64,000 nt of DNA from an uncultured Enhydrobacter sp. (GCA_946222995.1 CAMIOS010000006.1:30890-94889); one strand, 5' to 3'. Positions 44,414-53,735 are shown, counted from the stretch's first letter. Made by a program: numbers and translations. The notes: generated by a model not told the origin, from the letters alone.

Positions 44414-45718
44414 CTAAAAACACACTTGCCCTAACACCACTTTTTTATTTGCCCCTGTCACGCTTGGCAAGTTACTCGGGATATTTAACAGCGTCTGTTG
44501 AGCGAGCCATGCAAACGCCACCGACTCGACCCACAACGGCGACAAGCCGATAGCTTCAGTGGTTTGTACTGTCCAATTTGGTAAATGAACTTGCAAGCGG
44601 CTCAAAAGATATCTATTGAATGCCCCACCACCACACACAAATAATTCACCTTCCCCATCACTCACCGCCTCAATCGCTTGTGCCACACTGACAGCGGTCA
44701 ATTCAGTCAAAGTGGCTTGTACATCGGCGGGTGAATACGCCAAATTTGGGAATTGGTGACCCAACTGTTCAAGCCTACTATCAAGCCAGGCTAAATTAAA
44801 ATCCTCTCGCCCTGTACTTTTGGGGGCAGGCAAGGCAAAAAACGGATGAGTCAAAAGCAAACTTAATAACGGCTCAATAACGTTACCCGATTTTGCCCAG
44901 TCGCCATTGTGATCATAGGCTTGTTCGGTATGCTGTTGGCACCACGCATCAATCAGTAAGTTCGCCACGCCCGTGTCAAAACCAATCACATTATCTGTGC
45001 CATCGAGCACCGTGATATTGGCGATACCGCCTAAGTTTAAAATCACTTTTGGCATAAATTCATCGACATTAAAATTATTAATACCAAACATGGCTTGGTG
45101 AAATGCTGGCACAAGCGGCGCACCTTGCCCACCCACCGCCATATCACGGCGACGAAAATCGCTCACGACTGCAATGCCTGTCCGCTCTGCTAAAACATTT
45201 GGGTCAAGTAATTGTAGGCTAAATCCCCATTGCGGGCGATGACGCACGGTTTGTCCATGACAGCCAATCGCCGCCACTTCATCAGGCGTCACTTGCGCTT
45301 TCTCAAGTAGTCGATTGACCAAACTTGCGGCAAATTCGGCATAAAACACGCTCGCCCACCCAAACACATCAAGCTCACTTTCAAATGCCAAATAGTTATC
45401 GGCAATCAACTGTGCCACACCATTTGGCTGGGTCAATGCCAATAACACCGTGCGTAAATCCTCGGGAAACGGCTCGCTCACTGTTGCCAAAATCTCGACC
45501 GGTTCGTCATTATCTTCGTTTACTTCATAAAATTGGCACAGCACCGCATCGAGTCCATCAAGGCTGGTACCGCTCATCATGCCAATCACATACGGTGAGT
45601 CAGCAAGTGGGTTTTCTTTATTTATCAGCATATCATCCATGATGTCGGTAAAATGACTAAAAAAGCCGTCGTCAAAAGGAAGGTTAGGCGATAAATTATT
45701 TGGCTGAATTTGGCTCAT
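44414..45718 (-). CDS. anmK: Anhydro-N-acetylmuramic acid kinase
   Basis: Recycles cell-wall 1,6-anhydroMurNAc to MurNAc-6-phosphate. The ATP-binding signature GMMSGTSLDGLDAVL and later CHGQTVRH, GGQGAPLVPAFH, NLGGIANITVLDG and FDTGVANLLIDAW cover the whole ASKHA-type fold. I start it at the ATG at 45718 (MSQIQPNN...), which has GAGAT upstream; the open frame reaches ten codons further to a GTG. The product has 434 residues, with about 45 N-terminal residues and a short insert more than in E. coli AnmK. It pairs functionally with the lytic transglycosylase of this window. Confidence 0.93.
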   Translation of the reverse strand: MSQIQPNNLSPNLPFDDGFFSHFTDIMDDMLINKENPLADSPYVIGMMSGTSLDGLDAVLCQFYEVNEDNDEPVEILATVSEPFPEDLRTVLLALTQPNGVAQLIADNYLAFESELDVFGWASVFYAEFAASLVNRLLEKAQVTPDEVAAIGCHGQTVRHRPQWGFSLQLLDPNVLAERTGIAVVSDFRRRDMAVGGQGAPLVPAFHQAMFGINNFNVDEFMPKVILNLGGIANITVLDGTDNVIGFDTGVANLLIDAWCQQHTEQAYDHNGDWAKSGNVIEPLLSLLLTHPFFALPAPKSTGREDFNLAWLDSRLEQLGHQFPNLAYSPADVQATLTELTAVSVAQAIEAVSDGEGELFVCGGGAFNRYLLSRLQVHLPNWTVQTTEAIGLSPLWVESVAFAWLAQQTLLNIPSNLPSVTGANKKVVLGQVCF

Positions 45719-45839
45719 GGTAATCTCAAAGAAATTTAGGTTTAGCACGATTATAACATAGTCAAACGCTCACTTTTTTGGTGTTAAATTTTGCTATAAT
45801 GCCAATATGCATTTTTTTAGGTTTCAATTAGAGGCAAGC

Positions 45840-47048
45840 ATGAGCGATTTTTTACCCCCAGAACAACAACTTAAACTGATCCAACGTGGCACACACGAGA
45901 TTATTTCTGAAGACGACTTACTCAAAAAACTCAAAGAAAACCGTCCATTACGTGTAAAAGCCGGCTTTGACCCCACCGCGCCCGATTTGCATTTGGGGCA
46001 TACGGTTTTGATTAATAAACTTAAAACTTTTCAAGATTTAGGGCATGAGGTGCTGTTTTTGATTGGTGATTATACCGCCCGTATCGGCGACCCCACAGGC
46101 AAAAACGCTACGCGTCCCCCCTTATCGGAAGAAAAAATCTTCGATAACGCCCAAACCTACAAAGAACAAGTGTTTAAAATCCTTGATCCGGCCAAAACCA
46201 CGGTGATGTTTAATTCTGATTGGTTTAGTAAGATGTCGGCAGGCGATATGATTGGCCTCGCAAGTCAGCAAACCGTGTCTCGTATGCTTGAGCGTGACGA
46301 CTTCTCAAAACGTTATGCGTCACAAACGCCGATTTCGATTCATGAATTTTTATACCCACTGGTGCAAGGCTACGATTCGGTCGCGATGAAAGCCGATGTC
46401 GAGCTTGGCGGGACTGACCAGACTTTTAACCTGTTGATGGGTCGTACCCTGCAATCTCGCTACGGTCAAGAATCGCAAGTGTGTATCACGGTGCCGATTC
46501 TTGAGGGGTTGGACGGCGTCAATAAAATGAGTAAATCACTCGGTAACTATATCGGCATTTATGACAGTGCCGGCTCGATGTACCAAAAAATCTTGTCCAT
46601 GCCCGATAGCTTGATTGAACGCTATTTTGACTTATTAAGTTTTAAAACCAGCGAAGAGATCGAAGGTTTACTCAAAGAAATGGCAGACGGTCGCAACCCG
46701 CAAGAGATTAAGCGCATATTGGCGTTAGAATTAATTGAGCGTTTCCATGACAAAGAAGCGGCAGAAAATGCCCATAAATCGGCGGGCAATCGCTTGGCGG
46801 ATGGGGAGTTGCCGATTGATTTGCCCGAAGTGACGATTAGCCTTGACGGCCAAGCGCAGTTATTTATTACCCAGGTATTAAATCAAGCCAATTTGGTAAA
46901 AAACTCGGCGCAAGCGAAAGACTTTTTGAAAAACAATTCCGTCAAAGTGGACGGTGAAGTGGTTGATGCAGGTTTTTCACTAAAAGCAGGGCAAACGGTG
47001 GTGATTCAAGCGGGGAAAAAAGCGTATGCGAAAGTGACAGTGCAATAA
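45840..47048 (+). CDS. tyrS: Tyrosyl-tRNA synthetase
   Basis: Charges tRNA-Tyr. The start at 45840 is chosen because AGAGGCAAGC provides a good ribosome-binding site and the product begins MSDFLPPEQQLKL; the open frame extends 11 codons further. The 402-residue class I enzyme has the HIGH-type HLGHT motif, GDYTARIGDPTGK, the LVQGYDSVAMKADVELGGTDQ tyrosine-binding region in two parts, and the KMSKS motif. A C-terminal S4 RNA-binding domain is present (VDGEVVDAGFSLKAGQ). The length and motifs are those of the TyrZ-like subgroup. Confidence 0.97.
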   Translation: MSDFLPPEQQLKLIQRGTHEIISEDDLLKKLKENRPLRVKAGFDPTAPDLHLGHTVLINKLKTFQDLGHEVLFLIGDYTARIGDPTGKNATRPPLSEEKIFDNAQTYKEQVFKILDPAKTTVMFNSDWFSKMSAGDMIGLASQQTVSRMLERDDFSKRYASQTPISIHEFLYPLVQGYDSVAMKADVELGGTDQTFNLLMGRTLQSRYGQESQVCITVPILEGLDGVNKMSKSLGNYIGIYDSAGSMYQKILSMPDSLIERYFDLLSFKTSEEIEGLLKEMADGRNPQEIKRILALELIERFHDKEAAENAHKSAGNRLADGELPIDLPEVTISLDGQAQLFITQVLNQANLVKNSAQAKDFLKNNSVKVDGEVVDAGFSLKAGQTVVIQAGKKAYAKVTVQ

Positions 47049-47425
47049 TTGTGGTCATTATAAAAGCCATCTACTTTGACCAAGCGCTGTTACCAAATAA
47101 TTTGACTTAACAACTAAAAACGACTTGATCAGCCTAATGATTGATTCTATACGCAAACGCCCAAGGATAGCCACTCCAGCCATGGGCGTTACCAACACGC
47201 TGTCACCACCTCCACCCATAAACACCGAGTTAAAACTTTGGGTGCTTACATGTAACCCAGTCAGTGCGTTTATTTGTAACTTGTAATATTACCTTTTGTT
47301 AATTACCCAATTTTACCCTACCAATTCTCCAATCATACCCCCATACTAAAGCATCATTATACGCCCTTAAAACGCTTAACCCTGAAAGGGGCAAACCCAT
47401 TCGATTATAAAAAATAGGAAAAATC
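47049..47425. other. 377-bp gap after tyrS with several inverted repeats and an open minus-strand frame
   Basis: The region is not simple AT-rich spacer. It holds the inverted repeats ACGCCCA (47157-47163) and TGGGCGT (47183-47189), a CACCCA...TGGGTG pair around 47213-47243 that encloses AGTT/AACT, and the palindrome TTACATGTAA. On the minus strand an ATG at 47219 opens a 53-codon frame to a stop at 47058. The same frame is open for at least 25 codons before the ATG and reads like protein (GLHVSTQSFNSVF, MGGGGDSVLVTPMAGVAIL). It could be a structured RNA, a decayed gene or a repeat element; I cannot decide. Confidence 0.45.
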
Positions 47426-48301
47426 ATGTGTCAATTATTGGGGCTTAATGCCAACCATCCGACCGATATTGTGTTTAGCTTTACCGGCTTTCGTCAGCGG
47501 GGCGGGGCAACTGACGACCACAAAGACGGCTTTGGCATCGCTTTTTTTGAGCAAAACGAAACAAGTGCAGGGCATAACAAGTTTAGTCTTCGCAGTTTTT
47601 ATGATGACAAGCCAAGTGCTGTCTCACCACTTGCTGATTTTATCAGTGCTCATCCTGTCAAGTCGCTCAATACGATTTGCCATATCCGTAAAGCCAGCGA
47701 TGGTGGGACAGGTTTAATCAATAATCACCCGTTTGTACGAGAGCTTTGGGGCGAGCAGTGGGTATTTGCCCATAATGAACAAATGGCAAGTAACTTTCTT
47801 GATCAACTACCCAAAGTCAAAACGTTTTATCAACCCATTGGTATGACCGACTCAGAGCAGGCGTTTTGCTATTTACTTAACCGTCTACGCCAAGAATATG
47901 ATCAAAAACCCACCGAGCGAATGCTGTATAAGGCGTTAAGAAAAATCTGTGATGAGCTTGGGCACCTAGGAATTTTTAATGCCCTATTATCCAATGGCGA
48001 GTGGCAATTGGTATATGCCAATACTTTGATGTTTTATATTATGCGTCATGCCCCATTTCATAAAGCGACGCTGATGGATAAAGACGTGAGCCTAGATTTT
48101 AGCCAAGTCAATCAGGCAGAGGATAATATTGTGGTGATAGCAACTACGCCTTTAACAGGGGATGAAACCTGGCAACAGATGGCAGTGGGTGAATGTTTGG
48201 TCTTTAAAGCGGGGAAAATTGCTTATCAATCATTGCCCGAAAACCCGGTGTGTCTGACCATTGAGCAAGGGCTTGAAATCGCCAAAAATGCGAGTGATTA
48301 G
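47426..48301 (+). CDS. Class II glutamine amidotransferase (YafJ-like)
   Basis: A 291-residue N-terminal-nucleophile hydrolase domain protein. The protein begins MCQLLGLNAN; after Met removal Cys2 is the nucleophile that releases ammonia from glutamine. HKDGFGIAFFE, HIRKASDGGTGLINNHPF and WVFAHNEQM are the standard glutaminase-site motifs. No synthase domain is fused, so the acceptor substrate is unknown, as for other YafJ-type proteins. AATAGGA before the ATG supports the start. Confidence 0.92.
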   Translation: MCQLLGLNANHPTDIVFSFTGFRQRGGATDDHKDGFGIAFFEQNETSAGHNKFSLRSFYDDKPSAVSPLADFISAHPVKSLNTICHIRKASDGGTGLINNHPFVRELWGEQWVFAHNEQMASNFLDQLPKVKTFYQPIGMTDSEQAFCYLLNRLRQEYDQKPTERMLYKALRKICDELGHLGIFNALLSNGEWQLVYANTLMFYIMRHAPFHKATLMDKDVSLDFSQVNQAEDNIVVIATTPLTGDETWQQMAVGECLVFKAGKIAYQSLPENPVCLTIEQGLEIAKNASD

Positions 48302-48416
48302 TTGAGTAGGGTGGTTTTAGTAAAGTAATCGCCTAATCTAATCGCATAATTACCAATTATTTTAAAAAAATCATTTCATCCCAATACATCCAATTCTAAC
48401 AACAGCCACTAAGACT

Positions 48417-48444
48417 AAAAAAGCGAACATCCAGTTCGCTTTTT
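48417..48444. terminator. Bidirectional terminator
   Basis: Stem AAAAAAGCGAAC / GTTCGCTTTTT with a 5-base loop, between the convergent amidotransferase and DUF11-like genes. Confidence 0.85.
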
Positions 48445-48457
48445 ATCTGTCGTAAAA

Positions 48458-49093
48458 TTACTTAATACGGACACGGTATTTGACTTCGGCAACTTCATTT
48501 AAGCCCAAACCTTGTACATCCCATTGCACAGCCTTATAAGCGCTCATCGGAATATCTTGCACCACCCCACCCACGTTGGTTTTTAATGGCATATATTGGA
48601 AGTTGGTACCATCCACACTGCCATAGGCACGGGTAGGGCTCATATCGGGCAGACCTGTTAATTCAGTATTGGCAGGTAAATTAAACGTCACTTTAAGATT
48701 TCGCACTCGGTCTGGGCTGCGGTTGATGACATAGCCATGATATTCAACCACATTGCCCGAGGCTAAGCGAGTTTGGGCGGTAATGGGGTTTAACACTTCA
48801 TTGCCAGCCGCATCACGTGCCACAACCGAAGCCAATAGCAGCTTTTGTACTTGGCTTTGACTTGCTGCAGGATTGGCTTGGGTGATAGGTAAGGTTGCAG
48901 TCGCTAGGTTGCTCAAAGCGGTTGAGCTGCTAGAGGAAGGCGACAAAGAAGTCGCAGTTGGCTGCGCCGCTTGGTTCATAGGGTCGGTTGGGTCAAGCGC
49001 AACCGTGGGTAGCACTGCCATTGCTGAGCTGGTTAACATAGTTAAAGCCATGCCATAGCCGAGCATATGGCAGGTTGAAAAACGAGTCTGCAT
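48458..49093 (-). CDS. Secreted protein with DUF11-like domain
   Basis: A 211-residue exported protein. The start at 49093 (MQTRFSTCHMLGYGMAL) is favoured by TTGGAG upstream and gives a clear signal peptide ending near AMAV (about residue 26); the open frame runs 42 codons further without support. A low-complexity Ser/Thr/Pro/Ala linker follows. A C-terminal immunoglobulin-like domain (about 110-210) has the VEYHGYVINRSPDRVRNLKVTFNLPANTEL pattern, in two parts typical of the conserved-repeat domain DUF11, ending VAEVKYRVRIK. DUF11 domains occur in surface proteins; a precise role is unknown. Confidence 0.78.
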   Translation of the reverse strand: MQTRFSTCHMLGYGMALTMLTSSAMAVLPTVALDPTDPMNQAAQPTATSLSPSSSSSTALSNLATATLPITQANPAASQSQVQKLLLASVVARDAAGNEVLNPITAQTRLASGNVVEYHGYVINRSPDRVRNLKVTFNLPANTELTGLPDMSPTRAYGSVDGTNFQYMPLKTNVGGVVQDIPMSAYKAVQWDVQGLGLNEVAEVKYRVRIK

Positions 49094-49386
49094 AACAATC
49101 TCCAAAATTTGTTCGTTTTTTTTAGCTGTTTGGTTAAACAAAAAATAGGTGATGGTAGCATAGCAAACTTCGGGAGGTATCTCACTATTAACTAAGCTGT
49201 TTCGAGAATTTTTTACCAAACATCAACATACCTTTAAGACCCTAGTCAAACTTAGTAATATTTGCTATTGTAATCACTTGCTAGAAATGCTGTTCATCGC
49301 TTAACCCTAACGATTTAATAGCTTTAGTCATGCCTGTTAAAGGTTAATTTTTTGTCACCATTTATTCAATCAATATGAAGTAGCCC

Positions 49387-50811
49387 ATGACCCACTCAAT
49401 CCATTCGACTTCATCTAACGATAGCCAATCAGACAATCCCGCTTATCATGCTATCCTTGATCTCACCAACCCAGCCACATCTGACCAATCAGCACCACTA
49501 GAAGCTGGCGATACGCCTATGTATGTGCACTGGTTTCGCAATTTTGCCCCGTATATTAATACCCATCGTGGCAAGAATTTTGTGATTATGTTTAATGGTG
49601 ATGCGGTCAATCATCCCAATTTTAGTCATGTGATTCATGATTTTGCCTTGCTGCACAGCTTGGGCATCAAGCTGGTGCTGGTGCATGGCGCAAGGCCGCA
49701 AATTGAAGCAAATTTAGATGAAAATCATATCGATGCCCCAATGGTCAATGATGTGCGTGTCACGCCCAAAGCAGCTATGCCGTATATTCTTGAAGCCGTG
49801 GGATCCATTCGTTTACAGATTGAAGCACAGCTATCGATGGGTTTGGCAAATTCGCCCATGTATGGCTCCCGTATTGACGCAGTATCGGGCAATTTTGTCA
49901 CCGCTCGCCCGTATGGTATTCGAAATGGGGTGGATTATCAATTTACTGGTGAAGTGCGTACCATCGATGCTGAAGCGATTCGAAACAACCTGATTCACGA
50001 TCATGTGGTGATTTTGGGCTCAATGGGCTACTCTGCCACCGGCGAGGTGTTTAATTTATTGGCAGAAGATGTGGCACTACAAGCGGCAATCAGCCTAAAA
50101 GCGGATAAACTGATTTTCTTAGGTCACGATATCGGGATTTATAATGATAAAGGGCAATTACTCAAAGAAATGATACCGCACGAGGTGGCTCGTTACTTGC
50201 GAGATAAGCCACAAGATAGTGAAATGGCAAGATTTTTGGTCGCAGCGAGCGAAGCGTGTCGCAATGATATTCACCGCACCCATATCATCTCATATGCCAA
50301 GGATGGGGCTTTACTTGAGGAACTATTCACCCGTGATGGCTCGGGTACGCTGATTTCCCATGATTCGTATGAAGAAATCCGCCGCGCAGATATCGATGAT
50401 GTGGTCGGCTTGATGGAGCTATTAACGCCACTTGAAGAACAAGGCATTTTGGTACGCCGTTCACGTGAACGCCTAGAAAATGACATCGAAAATTTTAGTG
50501 TAATTGAGCGTGATGGTATGGTGCTGGGCTGTGCTGCCTTGTATCAGCTGTCTGATACCGCAGCGGAAGTCGCTTGTGTGGCGGTACACCCTAATTACCG
50601 TAAGGGCAGTCGCGGGGCAGATTTGGTGGCGTTCTTGGAGCAACAAGCCCGCAGTCGGGGCATTAGTGAGTTGTTTGTACTCACTACCCGCACCACGCAT
50701 TGGTTTGTTGAGTTAGGGTTTGAAGAAGTACCCGCCGAGACGTTACCTGAATCTCGCTATGCGGCGTATGATACCAGCCGTAAATCCAAAGTATTGCGTA
50801 AAATTTTATAG
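49387..50811 (+). CDS. argA: N-acetylglutamate synthase
   Basis: First step of arginine synthesis: acetyl-CoA plus glutamate to N-acetylglutamate. The 474-residue protein has an N-terminal amino-acid-kinase-like domain (about 50-310, KNFVIMFNGDAVNHP, LVLVHGARPQIE). This domain normally binds arginine for feedback control. A C-terminal GNAT acetyltransferase domain follows (about 330-474, VIERDGMVLGCAALYQL, VHPNYRKGSRGADLV). The N-terminal 40 residues are a polar extension. A terminator follows the stop. Confidence 0.95.
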   Translation: MTHSIHSTSSNDSQSDNPAYHAILDLTNPATSDQSAPLEAGDTPMYVHWFRNFAPYINTHRGKNFVIMFNGDAVNHPNFSHVIHDFALLHSLGIKLVLVHGARPQIEANLDENHIDAPMVNDVRVTPKAAMPYILEAVGSIRLQIEAQLSMGLANSPMYGSRIDAVSGNFVTARPYGIRNGVDYQFTGEVRTIDAEAIRNNLIHDHVVILGSMGYSATGEVFNLLAEDVALQAAISLKADKLIFLGHDIGIYNDKGQLLKEMIPHEVARYLRDKPQDSEMARFLVAASEACRNDIHRTHIISYAKDGALLEELFTRDGSGTLISHDSYEEIRRADIDDVVGLMELLTPLEEQGILVRRSRERLENDIENFSVIERDGMVLGCAALYQLSDTAAEVACVAVHPNYRKGSRGADLVAFLEQQARSRGISELFVLTTRTTHWFVELGFEEVPAETLPESRYAAYDTSRKSKVLRKIL

Positions 50812-50833
50812 CTTTTATACCATGCCCCCACAT

Positions 50834-50864
50834 AAAAAACGCCTCCATGATTAGAGGCGTTTTT
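50834..50864. terminator. Bidirectional terminator after argA
   Basis: Stem AAAAAACGCCTC / GAGGCGTTTTT with an 8-base loop, between the convergent argA and FKBP genes. Confidence 0.88.
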
Positions 50865-50867
50865 AAT

Positions 50868-51632
50868 TTATTGTTTAATATCCGCTTTTGGATTGACTTC
50901 CAGCAATTCTACATCAAAAATTAACAAGCTATTTGGCTCGATATCGGCATTTCCCGCTTCGCCATAGCCAAGGCTGGCAGGCACATAAAAACGATATTTG
51001 CTGCCTTCTTTCATAAGTTGTAAGCCTTCTGTCCAACCTTTGATGACTTGATCAAGCGGGAAAACCACCGGTTCGCCACGCTTGTAAGAGCTATCAAAAA
51101 TCGTGCCATCCATCAGCTTGCCTTCATAATGCACTTTGACCTTGTCTGTGGCGTTGGGGCGTTTGCCGTTACCTTGTTTTAGCACTTCATATTGCAAGCC
51201 CGAAGCGGTGGTTTTTACCCCTGTTTTTTTACCATTTTGTGCTAAAAAGGCCTGTTGTTTGGCAAGGTTTTGCTGTGCGACTGCCTCAATTTGTTTGGCA
51301 TATTCGGCTTCTTTGCGTTTTTGATAGTCAAGCAACACTTGCTGCATGCTAGCTTTATCTATTGCAGGGTTTTTGGCTAGATACGCATCCCGAAATCCTT
51401 GAAAAAACGGGTCAAGCTTGAGGTCATCGACGCTCTCTTTGTTACCATCTGCCATAAAATAGCCAAGGCTGTAGCTCGCTTTGCTCATGTCATCGCTATT
51501 GGTGGTGAGGGTGGTTTTGGGAATATACAGCGAATCTGCCACTACCGCTTTACTAATAGCAGGCGTGGCTGCCATAGCGATATTGGCAAAAACAAAGCTC
51601 GCAATGGCGAGTGTTAAAGCACGTTTGAACAT
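50868..51632 (-). CDS. FKBP-type peptidyl-prolyl isomerase, exported (FkpA-like), copy 2
   Basis: A periplasmic protein-folding catalyst. The start at 51632 (MFKRALTLAIASFVFANIAMA) has AGGA upstream and gives a clean signal peptide; the ATG nine codons earlier has no ribosome-binding site. The mature protein has an N-terminal dimerisation domain (SYSLGYFMADGNKESVDDLKLD, in FkpA/Mip style) and a C-terminal FKBP domain with KVHYEGKLMDGTIFDSS, VIKGWTEGLQLMKEG and RFYVPASLGYGE. It follows its close paralogue by about 30 bp, so the two form an operon, probably made by tandem duplication. Confidence 0.92.
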   Translation of the reverse strand: MFKRALTLAIASFVFANIAMAATPAISKAVVADSLYIPKTTLTTNSDDMSKASYSLGYFMADGNKESVDDLKLDPFFQGFRDAYLAKNPAIDKASMQQVLLDYQKRKEAEYAKQIEAVAQQNLAKQQAFLAQNGKKTGVKTTASGLQYEVLKQGNGKRPNATDKVKVHYEGKLMDGTIFDSSYKRGEPVVFPLDQVIKGWTEGLQLMKEGSKYRFYVPASLGYGEAGNADIEPNSLLIFDVELLEVNPKADIKQ

Positions 51633-51661
51633 AGCGGATATCCTAATTAAGCCACTCATCG

Positions 51662-52537
51662 TTATTTCGCTTGCGAAGCAGTGGCTTGTTGTTGCATTTT
51701 TTCGAGCGGTTGCTGTAATTGCGCTTGAACATCAGTATTTGCGGCTTGGTTTTGACCTTGAGGTGCAGCATCAGCCGGTGGATTGACTTTGACCAATTCA
51801 ACATCAAAAATTAACACACTGTTAGGCTCAATACCGCCTTGTGGCATGCCTTGCTCACCATAACCTAAGTTGGCAGGCACATAAAAACGGTATTTCGCCC
51901 CTTCCCCCATCAACTGTAGGCCTTCAGTCCAGCCAGGAATGACTTGATTAAGTGGGAAGACCGCAGGCTGTCCGCCATGTTGGGCAGTACTATCAAAGAC
52001 TTTCCCATCAATGAGCTTGCCTTCATATTGTACTGCCACAATGTCGGTGGCTTTGGGTTTGGTGGTGTTGCCCTCTTTGAGCACTTCATATTGTAAGCCT
52101 GACGCGGTGGTTTTCACGCCTGGTTTTTTGGCATTTTGAGCAAGGAAGGCTTGACCTTTGGCAAGATTACCTTGAATCATTTGGTCAATTTGGCGTTTTT
52201 GATAATCCATCACTACTTTTTCCATTTGCTCACGGGTCAGTACGGATTGTTTGCCACTAAAGCCATCATTGAGCCCTTGGGTAATGTCTGCTGAATTGAG
52301 GTCTTTGGCGCTTTCTTTGATATTGGTGCCCATCATATAGCCGACACTGTAGCCGACTTTGGCATTATCAGAGCTTTGGGCGGTGATAGTGCCTGAGCCA
52401 CTGTTACCTAAGCTACCTAAGCGGCTACCAATATGGGCAACTTGGGGATTACTGGCAAAACTTTTGACAAACACAGGGGTTAAAGCGGCGGCACCTAGGA
52501 CAATAGCTGCCAAGATAGGAGCGGTTTTGTTGCTCAT
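51662..52537 (-). CDS. FKBP-type peptidyl-prolyl isomerase, exported (FkpA-like), copy 1
   Basis: First of two adjacent FKBP isomerases. The start at 52537 (MSNKTAPILAAIVLGAAALTPVF) has TAGGATT upstream; the open frame begins two codons earlier at TTG. An N-terminal hydrophobic segment acts as signal peptide or anchor. A dimerisation region (VGYSVGYMMGTNIKESAKDL) and the FKBP domain (VQYEGKLIDGKVFDST, VIPGWTEGLQLMGEG, RFYVPANLGYGEQGM) follow, and then a Gln/Ala-rich tail of about 35 residues that copy 2 lacks. Both copies share the ASGLQYEVLK segment before the FKBP domain. It acts in the periplasm. Confidence 0.92.
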   Translation of the reverse strand: MSNKTAPILAAIVLGAAALTPVFVKSFASNPQVAHIGSRLGSLGNSGSGTITAQSSDNAKVGYSVGYMMGTNIKESAKDLNSADITQGLNDGFSGKQSVLTREQMEKVVMDYQKRQIDQMIQGNLAKGQAFLAQNAKKPGVKTTASGLQYEVLKEGNTTKPKATDIVAVQYEGKLIDGKVFDSTAQHGGQPAVFPLNQVIPGWTEGLQLMGEGAKYRFYVPANLGYGEQGMPQGGIEPNSVLIFDVELVKVNPPADAAPQGQNQAANTDVQAQLQQPLEKMQQQATASQAK

Positions 52538-52901
52538 GGTCAATCCTATAACATCATCAATGATAACTGGTAAATATAGTGAGCGATTTTATGACGATAT
52601 GCAATCTACAAATTCCCAATACACAGCTACAGCGTAAAAATTTTGGCACAACTCATCAAGCCTGCTAAACACATTCAAGGGGTATCAAAGTTAATAAGCA
52701 ATAAAGCAATATCACTTAATTTATGCAAAGTTATCGTCATCTGGTCACAATTTTTTGCTTATAATAGCAGAAAATACTCATAAAACCTATGAAAACTCGT
52801 CGAGATCAATTGCCTCGTTTTTAACACCCCAACTGGCATGGGCGATTTTTTCTTGGTAACCCATAAGCAAGGGATTTAAAACGGTTAGTCATTAACCAAA
52901 A
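52538..52901. other. Gap between the FKBP operon and the exonuclease gene
   Basis: 364 bp without a gene. It should hold the FKBP operon promoter. A TATAAT (about 52758) on the plus strand has no suitable minus 35 or downstream gene. A weak stem GGTTA/TAACC directly after the exonuclease stop may be its terminator. Confidence 0.4.
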
Positions 52902-53735
52902 TTAATCCGTAGGTTGTTCCACGATTGGTGAAATTGGCAAGTTTTGTGAGTTTGGGTATTGCCAAGCTGCTAAAAAATTGGCGTGTCGTACCCTATCATC
53001 TAGGTTTTTTAGCTCGCTTAGATAGTCATAGGTGTATTTTTCCCATTGCTGTACTTGCTCGGGTGCCATTTTACCCGTTAAGGCTTGATAACGTAAAAAA
53101 ATCAGCCATGTGTTGAGCACATCACTTTCGCAATATGTCGCTAATTTGTCCCACTCGCCTGCCGTCACCATCGGCACCACATCGTAGCCATCAAGGTCTT
53201 GCTTGCCAGCAAATCCGCACACGGACGCCACCACATCGAGTTTTTGCAGGGTGCTACTCATGGCAAGTTTTAGCATCAAATCGGTGTGACGGTCGTGGTA
53301 GCGATTGACATAATTATTGTATTTCATATCGCCAAGTTCGTTGTACAGTCGTGGGGCAGACAGGCGCTGCGCCAGCGCCCGATAGGTCATCACAGGGATA
53401 TCAAAGCCCTTGCCATTCCAACTGACCAACTGCGGATTTTTGTCAATCGACTTAAAAAAGGTCTGTAAAATCTCGCTTTCACTGTGCTCATTTAGCGATA
53501 AGGTTTTGAGGGTCATTTTGCCATTAGCGACCCACAGCACCGATAAACAGACGATTTTGTGCAGTGGCAAGGGCAAAAACGGGTTACCCACTTCGGCTTG
53601 GCGTAATTCAATCAGTTTGGTTAGTGCGTCCGCTTCGCTAAGTTCGGTAATATCGGGGTAGAGACGTTGGGCAGCGGTGACATCGGGGATGGTCTCAATA
53701 TCAAATACCAAAATCGGGGGTGGTTGCTTATTCAT
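52902..53735 (-). CDS. Predicted 3'-5' exonuclease, PolB-like
   Basis: A 277-residue DnaQ/PolB-type exonuclease-fold protein. I place the start at 53735 (MNKQPPPILVFDIETIPD), because the first 100 codons of the longer open frame lie entirely inside cysM. Metal-binding residues are visible as DIET near the start, WNGKGFDIPVM in the middle and YCESDVLNTWLIFLRY near the end. Its ATG overlaps the cysM stop by 8 bp, so translation is coupled to cysM. The family is described as exonucleases related to the proofreading domain of PolB; the cellular role is not established. Confidence 0.88.
   Translation of the reverse strand: MNKQPPPILVFDIETIPDVTAAQRLYPDITELSEADALTKLIELRQAEVGNPFLPLPLHKIVCLSVLWVANGKMTLKTLSLNEHSESEILQTFFKSIDKNPQLVSWNGKGFDIPVMTYRALAQRLSAPRLYNELGDMKYNNYVNRYHDRHTDLMLKLAMSSTLQKLDVVASVCGFAGKQDLDGYDVVPMVTAGEWDKLATYCESDVLNTWLIFLRYQALTGKMAPEQVQQWEKYTYDYLSELKNLDDRVRHANFLAAWQYPNSQNLPISPIVEQPTD

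Noticed and set aside
47049..47425. tRNA or 5S RNA in the gap after tyrS
   Set aside because: No TTC-containing T-arm, acceptor stem pairing or CCA-like end can be arranged, and the stems do not fit 5S RNA.
50458..50471. Palindrome CGTTCACGTGAACG as a second parS site
   Set aside because: Only the CACGTG core and few flanking bases agree with parS, and it lies inside the argA coding frame, where the codons explain it.
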